Shown: positions 60,142-64,000 of the stretch, piece by piece
How the letters are laid out: every line of letters begins with the position of its first letter
Numbering within the stretch: position 1 is the stretch's first letter
Source of the DNA: Rikenellaceae bacterium
GTDB lineage: Bacteria; Bacteroidota; Bacteroidia; Bacteroidales; Rikenellaceae
Reading direction: 5' to 3'
Assembly (NCBI GenBank): GCA_015060005.1
Contig: SUZI01000002.1
Location: 282,177 to 346,176, forward strand
Length of the DNA stretch: 64,000 nt
Translations under genes and position numbers: made by a program
The notes under the pieces: generated by a model
The model's database searches: none
The model's input: the letters and a program-made list of their open reading frames with translations, nothing else
Told to the model about the DNA's origin: nothing

Positions 60142-60149
60142 TATCTTTG
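60142..60149 (+). promoter_or_regulatory. -7 box TATCTTTG for the str operon
   Basis: A TAnnTTTG match 71 bp before the rpsL ATG, leaving a leader of about 65 nt. No good -33 TTTG. Confidence 0.6.
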
Positions 60150-60158
60150 CAGTCCGAT

Positions 60159-60173
60159 TTGGAAAGTTTCCAA
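60159..60173 (+). promoter_or_regulatory. palindrome in the rpsL leader
   Basis: TTGGAAAGTTTCCAA, 7-bp arms around one base, starting 9 bp after the -7 box and so at or just past the expected +1. It could be an operator or a small leader hairpin. Confidence 0.45.
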
Positions 60174-60220
60174 CGGATAAAATGAAATTTTATTAACAGT
60201 TAAAGGACAAAGTTTTTACA

Positions 60221-60604
60221 ATGCCAACGATTCAACAGTTAGTTAGAAATGGCCGAGTTAGCTTGGAGGAGAAGAGTAAGTCTCCAGCACTCGCAGCGTG
60301 TCCTCAGCGTCGTGGTGTTTGTACTCGTGTGTACACTACTACACCAAAGAAGCCAAACTCAGCGATGCGTAAGGTAGCACGTGTAAGATTGACCAATGGC
60401 AAGGAGGTCAACGCCTACATCCCAGGAGAGGGTCATAACTTGCAGGAGCACTCAATCGTGCTTGTTCGCGGTGGTCGTGTTAAGGACCTCCCAGGTGTAC
60501 GTTACCACCTCGTTCGTGGTGCACTCGATTCAGCCGGTGTTGACGGTCGTCGTCAGCGTCGCTCAAAGTATGGTGCTAAGCGACCAAAGGCTGGAAAGAA
60601 GTAA
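60221..60604 (+). CDS. rpsL: 30S ribosomal protein S12
   Basis: Decoding-centre ribosomal protein of 127 aa. The [20 protein letters not shown] region (about 40-59) and [19 protein letters not shown] (about 85-103) are canonical. Lysines at positions tied to streptomycin resistance elsewhere (K43/K44 in TPKKPN and the K in RVKDLPG) are wild-type. First gene of rpsL-rpsG-fusA-rpsJ. Confidence 0.99.
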   Translation: MPTIQQLVRNGRVSLEEKSKSPALAACPQRRGVCTRVYTTTPKKPNSAMRKVARVRLTNGKEVNAYIPGEGHNLQEHSIVLVRGGRVKDLPGVRYHLVRGALDSAGVDGRRQRRSKYGAKRPKAGKK

Positions 60605-60629
60605 TTAATCTTAAAATCAGGAAAGAAAA

Positions 60630-61106
60630 ATGAGAAAAGCTAAGCCAAGAAAGCGAATTCTACTTCCAGATCCTATGTTCAACGATGTTGAGGTTACTCG
60701 TTTCGTGAACAACCTTATGCTGGATGGTAAGAAGAGTATTGCTTACACAATCTTCTATGATTCATTGGAGTTGGTAGGCAAGAAGATGAAGGATGCTGAT
60801 AAATCTCCACTTGAAATCTGGAAACAGGCTCTCGAGAATATCACACCCCAAGTCGAAGTTAAGTCAAAGCGTATCGGTGGTGCGACATTCCAGGTTCCAA
60901 TGGAGGTACGACCAGAGCGCAAAGTTTCTATATCAATGAAAAACCTTGTCCTTTACTCACGTAAGCGCGCTGGTAAGTCAATGGCAGAGAAGCTTGCAGC
61001 TGAGATTGTTGATGCATTCAACTCTCAGGGTGCAGCCTTCAAGCGTAAGGAGGAGATGCACCGTATGGCGGAGGCAAACAAGGCATTTGCACACTTCAGA
61101 TTCTAA
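60630..61106 (+). CDS. rpsG: 30S ribosomal protein S7
   Basis: 16S 3'-domain assembly protein, 158 aa. [20 protein letters not shown] start, [36 protein letters not shown] and the C-terminal [18 protein letters not shown] are typical S7. 25 bp after rpsL and 15 bp before fusA. Confidence 0.99.
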   Translation: MRKAKPRKRILLPDPMFNDVEVTRFVNNLMLDGKKSIAYTIFYDSLELVGKKMKDADKSPLEIWKQALENITPQVEVKSKRIGGATFQVPMEVRPERKVSISMKNLVLYSRKRAGKSMAEKLAAEIVDAFNSQGAAFKRKEEMHRMAEANKAFAHFRF

Positions 61107-61121
61107 AAGAAAGGACGTCCA

Positions 61122-63230
61122 ATGGCAAGAGATCTTAAATACACACGTAATATCGGTATCATGGCTCACATCGATGCTGGTAAGACTACTACATCGGAGC
61201 GTATCCTTTTTTACACAGGTAAGACTCACAAGATTGGTGAGACTCACGAGGGTGCTGCAACTATGGACTGGATGGCTCAGGAGCAGGAGCGTGGTATTAC
61301 CATCACCTCGGCTGCTACTACAGCTTTCTGGAACTATAAGGGTCATCAGTACCAGATTAACTTGATCGACACCCCGGGACACGTTGACTTTACCGTAGAG
61401 GTAGAGCGTTCATTGCGTGTATTGGATGGAGCGGTTGCTACATTCTGTGCAGTAGGTGGTGTTGAGCCACAGTCTGAGACCGTATGGCGTCAGGCTGATA
61501 AGTATAATGTTCCACGTATCGGTTATGTAAACAAGATGGACCGTACAGGTGCTGACTTCTATGCTGTATGTTCACAGATTAAGGAGCACTTCGGTACTAC
61601 GGCTCTTCCAGTTGTATTGCCTATCGGTTCAGAGGATAAGTTCGAGGGTTTGATTGACCTTATATATAATAATGCAATCTACTACTACGACGATAAGACC
61701 GTACGTGATAACTTTGAGTTGAAGGAGATTCCCGAGAAGATGAAGGAGGAGGCAGCCGAGTGGCGTGCTAAGCTCATCGAGGAGGTTGCCGCTACCGACG
61801 ACGCCTTGATGGAGAAGTTCTTCGAGGATCCAGATTCTATTACTCCAGACGAGCTCATCGCAGCAATCCGTAAGGCTACGATGAATATGACTCTGGTGCC
61901 AATGATGTGTGGTTCATCATTCCACAACAAGGGTGTTCAGAAGCTCTTGGATTACATTATGGCATTCCTTCCATCTCCACTCGACGTTCCAGCAGTTGAG
62001 GGTACTAACCCTAAGACTGAGGAGATTGAGACACGTAATGCTACCGTTAACGATCCATTCTGCGGTTTGGCATTTAAGATTGCTACCGACCCATTCGTAG
62101 GTCGTCTGGCTTTCGTTCGTGTATATTCAGGTGCTTTGGATGCAGGTTCATACGTTTTGAATGCTCGTAGCGGTAAGCGTGAGCGTATCAGCCGTATCTA
62201 CCAGATGCACGCCAACAAGCAGAACCCTATCGAGCGTGTTGAGGCAGGTGATATCTGTGCAGCAGTAGGTTTCAAGGAGATTCGTACCGGTGATACTCTC
62301 ACCGCAGAGAATGCTCCACTCGTACTCGAGCAGATGACCTTCCCAGAGCCTGTTATCGGTTTGGCTGTTGAGCCAAAGACTCAGAAGGATTTGGATAAGC
62401 TCGGCATCGCTCTCGCAAAGTTGGCTGAGGAGGATCCAACCTTCACCGTTCGTACCGATGAGGAGAGTGGTCAGACCATCATCAGCGGTATGGGTGAGCT
62501 TCACCTCGATATCATCGTTGACCGTCTGCGTCGTGAGTTCGGTGTTGAGATTAACCAGGGTGCTCCACAGGTTAACTACAAGGAGGCTCTTACTCAGACC
62601 GTACAGCACCGTGAGGTATTCAAGAAGCAGACCGGTGGTCGTGGTAAGTTTGCAGATATCATCTTCGAGATTGGTCCTGCAGAGGAGGGTAAGGTTGGTC
62701 TTACTTTCGTGGATGAGGTTAAGGGCGGTAACGTACCTAAGGAGTTCATCCCAGCAGTACAGAAGGGCTTCGAGTCAGCTATGGCAAACGGAGCTTTGGC
62801 AGGCTACACCATCGATTCGATGAAGGTTACTTTGAAGGATGGTTCATTCCACCCAGTCGATTCAGATCAGCTCTCATTTGAGATTTGTGCTCGTAACGGT
62901 TTCCGTCAGGCAGCACCAAAGGCAGGTTCAGTTATTATGGAGCCTGTGATGTCAGTTGAGGTTGTTACTCCTGAGGAGAATATGGGTGATATCATCGGCG
63001 ACTTGAACAAGCGTCGCGGTCAGATCCAGGGTATGGAGTCTAAGGGTACTGCACGCGTTGTCAAGGCTAAGGTGCCACTTTCAGAGATGTTCGGTTATGT
63101 AACCGTATTGCGTACCATTTCATCAGGTCGTGCTACATCATCAATGGAGTTCTCACACTTCGAGGAGGTTCCTGCAAACCTTGCAAAGGAGATCATCGAG
63201 AAGAGTGGAAAGCGTAAGGATTTAGAGTAA
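61122..63230 (+). CDS. fusA: elongation factor G
   Basis: Ribosomal translocase GTPase, 702 aa. G1 [15 protein letters not shown] (about 16-30), switch [12 protein letters not shown]3 DTPGHVDF (about 86-93), G4 [10 protein letters not shown] (about 140-149). Domains II to V are complete to the end KSGKRKDLE. The operon position and ordinary codon use in highly expressed style mark this as the main EF-G, not a paralogue. Confidence 0.98.
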   Translation: MARDLKYTRNIGIMAHIDAGKTTTSERILFYTGKTHKIGETHEGAATMDWMAQEQERGITITSAATTAFWNYKGHQYQINLIDTPGHVDFTVEVERSLRVLDGAVATFCAVGGVEPQSETVWRQADKYNVPRIGYVNKMDRTGADFYAVCSQIKEHFGTTALPVVLPIGSEDKFEGLIDLIYNNAIYYYDDKTVRDNFELKEIPEKMKEEAAEWRAKLIEEVAATDDALMEKFFEDPDSITPDELIAAIRKATMNMTLVPMMCGSSFHNKGVQKLLDYIMAFLPSPLDVPAVEGTNPKTEEIETRNATVNDPFCGLAFKIATDPFVGRLAFVRVYSGALDAGSYVLNARSGKRERISRIYQMHANKQNPIERVEAGDICAAVGFKEIRTGDTLTAENAPLVLEQMTFPEPVIGLAVEPKTQKDLDKLGIALAKLAEEDPTFTVRTDEESGQTIISGMGELHLDIIVDRLRREFGVEINQGAPQVNYKEALTQTVQHREVFKKQTGGRGKFADIIFEIGPAEEGKVGLTFVDEVKGGNVPKEFIPAVQKGFESAMANGALAGYTIDSMKVTLKDGSFHPVDSDQLSFEICARNGFRQAAPKAGSVIMEPVMSVEVVTPEENMGDIIGDLNKRRGQIQGMESKGTARVVKAKVPLSEMFGYVTVLRTISSGRATSSMEFSHFEEVPANLAKEIIEKSGKRKDLE

Positions 63231-63246
63231 TAAGAAGTAATTAAAT

Positions 63247-63552
63247 ATGAGCCAGAAAATTAGAATTAAGCTTAAGTCTTTTGATCACAACTTGGTTGAC
63301 AAGTCAGCTGAGAAGATCGTTAAGACAGTGAAGGCAACAGACGCTGTAGTTAGCGGTCCTGTACCCCTTCCAACAAAGAAGCAGATTTTTACGGTAAACC
63401 GCTCTACTTTCGTTAACAAGAAGGCACGTGAGCAGTTCCAGTTCTGCACTTTCAAGCGTATTATCGACATCTATTCTTCAACCCCTAAGACTATTGACGC
63501 ACTTATGCGTTTGGAGTTGCCAGCAGGTGTTGAGGTTGAGATTAAGGTCTGA
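63247..63552 (+). CDS. rpsJ: 30S ribosomal protein S10
   Basis: 101 aa. [40 protein letters not shown] and the C-terminal [19 protein letters not shown] are diagnostic. S10 also serves in antitermination with NusB in other bacteria. It is 16 bp after fusA, and is followed by an unusually long 235-bp gap before rplC. Confidence 0.98.
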   Translation: MSQKIRIKLKSFDHNLVDKSAEKIVKTVKATDAVVSGPVPLPTKKQIFTVNRSTFVNKKAREQFQFCTFKRIIDIYSSTPKTIDALMRLELPAGVEVEIKV

Positions 63553-63787
63553 TAATAAGCCACACATAACGTAGCGAGGGGCACATTAGATTTGTTGTGC
63601 CCCACCCGCCTACGGCTCTCCGGGTGCCATAGCAGATGCCTTTAGATGAAGGAGCTGCGGTTAGCAGGCTGACTTTTGAAGAGGTAAACGATGGTAACGA
63701 GCGAAGAGCAAAAAGATAGAATATACATTATATATATTATATTATTTACAAATCACTTTTTTTTAACAAACGTAATTCGACACAAAA
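63553..63787 (+). promoter_or_regulatory. structured rpsJ-rplC gap, possible S10-operon leader
   Basis: At least three hairpins: GGGGCACA/TGTGCCCC (63578-63585 with 63596-63603), CACCCG/CGGGTG (63603-63608 with 63621-63626), and GCAG...CTGC enclosing CCTT/AAGG (about 63632-63660). Then an A/T-rich stretch (63715-63780) with no TAnnTTTG box. It could be an attenuator or leader for ribosomal protein feedback; no binding protein can be assigned. Confidence 0.45.
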
Positions 63788-64000
63788 ATGTCAGGACTTA
63801 TTGGAAAGAAAATCGGAATGACTTCCGTTTACAGTGCCGAGGGTAAGAACATACCATGCACTGTCATTGAGGCTGGTCCGTGTGTAGTTACGCAAATCAA
63901 GACAGTTGAGAATGACTCATACGAGGCTGTCCAGATTGCCTATGACGACAAGAGTGAAAAGCACACCAGCAGCAGTTTGTTAGGTCACTTTAAGAAAGCA
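63788..64000 (+). CDS. rplC: 50S ribosomal protein L3 (3' end outside window)
   Basis: First 71 codons of L3, which is about 205 aa in full. [38 protein letters not shown] and [20 protein letters not shown] are typical. L3 starts 23S assembly and lies near the peptidyl transferase centre. Start ATG 63788. The frame is open at the window edge. Confidence 0.98.
   Translation, partial: MSGLIGKKIGMTSVYSAEGKNIPCTVIEAGPCVVTQIKTVENDSYEAVQIAYDDKSEKHTSSSLLGHFKKA

Noticed and set aside
1..64000. tRNA, rRNA, CRISPR, IS or phage genes
   Set aside because: No tRNA T-loop pattern in a cloverleaf, no rRNA blocks, no regularly spaced short repeats and no transposase or integrase motifs were found by eye.

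Overview
This window is a stretch of core chromosome from a Bacteroidota bacterium of the order Bacteroidales. A gut Rikenellaceae/Alistipes-like organism is my best guess, and that genus call is inference. The supporting signs are Bacteroidota-type -7 boxes (TAnnTTTG) upstream of many genes, weak or absent Shine-Dalgarno sequences, lineage-typical families (GldE, DUF4270, DUF3098, YfhO, a TGS-uridine kinase, lipocalin-like lipoproteins) and gene order such as ftsX-DUF3098-uppP-truB-queA and rpsL-rpsG-fusA-rpsJ-rplC. No phage, IS element, CRISPR array, tRNA or rRNA was seen.

Layout. 1-5.5 kb (+): pdxA (missing only the first base of its start codon), thrS, infC with a non-AUG start and no rpmI/rplT behind it, a membrane protein and an orphan NeuA-like cytidylyltransferase. 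5.75-7.7 kb (-): YitT-family membrane protein and radical SAM YhcC. 7.85-23.9 kb (+): priA, comF, dnaB, yifB/comM, a partial division and cell-wall cluster (murG-murC-ftsQ-ftsA-ftsZ), gldE, a phosphopantetheinyl transferase and a MATE exporter. 23.9-29.5 kb (-): rnz, trxB, then an unusual trio (pseudokinase with WG repeats, VWA protein, Ser/Thr kinase with a WG-like tail) and slyD. 29.6-32 kb (+): a candidate 6S-like structured RNA, a beta-rich envelope protein and two small lipoproteins. 32-49.1 kb (-): gcvP, TGS-nucleoside kinase, C1 peptidase, topA, DUF4270, GT5-like protein, queA, truB, uppP, DUF3098, ftsX, yfhO. 49.2-54.8 kb (+): polyprenyl synthase, an MFS transporter with a 26-cysteine loop, SDR, aldehyde dehydrogenase. 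54.8-59.4 kb (-): a YdjC-like deacetylase/beta-lactamase-fold fusion and leuS. 60.2-64 kb (+): the str/S10 ribosomal operon, running off the end in rplC.

Most of the window is housekeeping: translation (thrS, infC, leuS, rpsL, rpsG, fusA, rpsJ, rplC, truB, queA), replication and topology (priA, dnaB, topA), and division and envelope (murG, murC, ftsQAZ, ftsX, uppP). The less ordinary material is the kinase/VWA/pseudokinase trio, the Cys-rich loop in the MFS transporter, the rod-shaped RNA near 29.7 kb, two dispersed repeat families (one a 16-bp terminal inverted repeat element, one with a compensatorily changed hairpin, nested in one place), and the structured gap between rpsJ and rplC.
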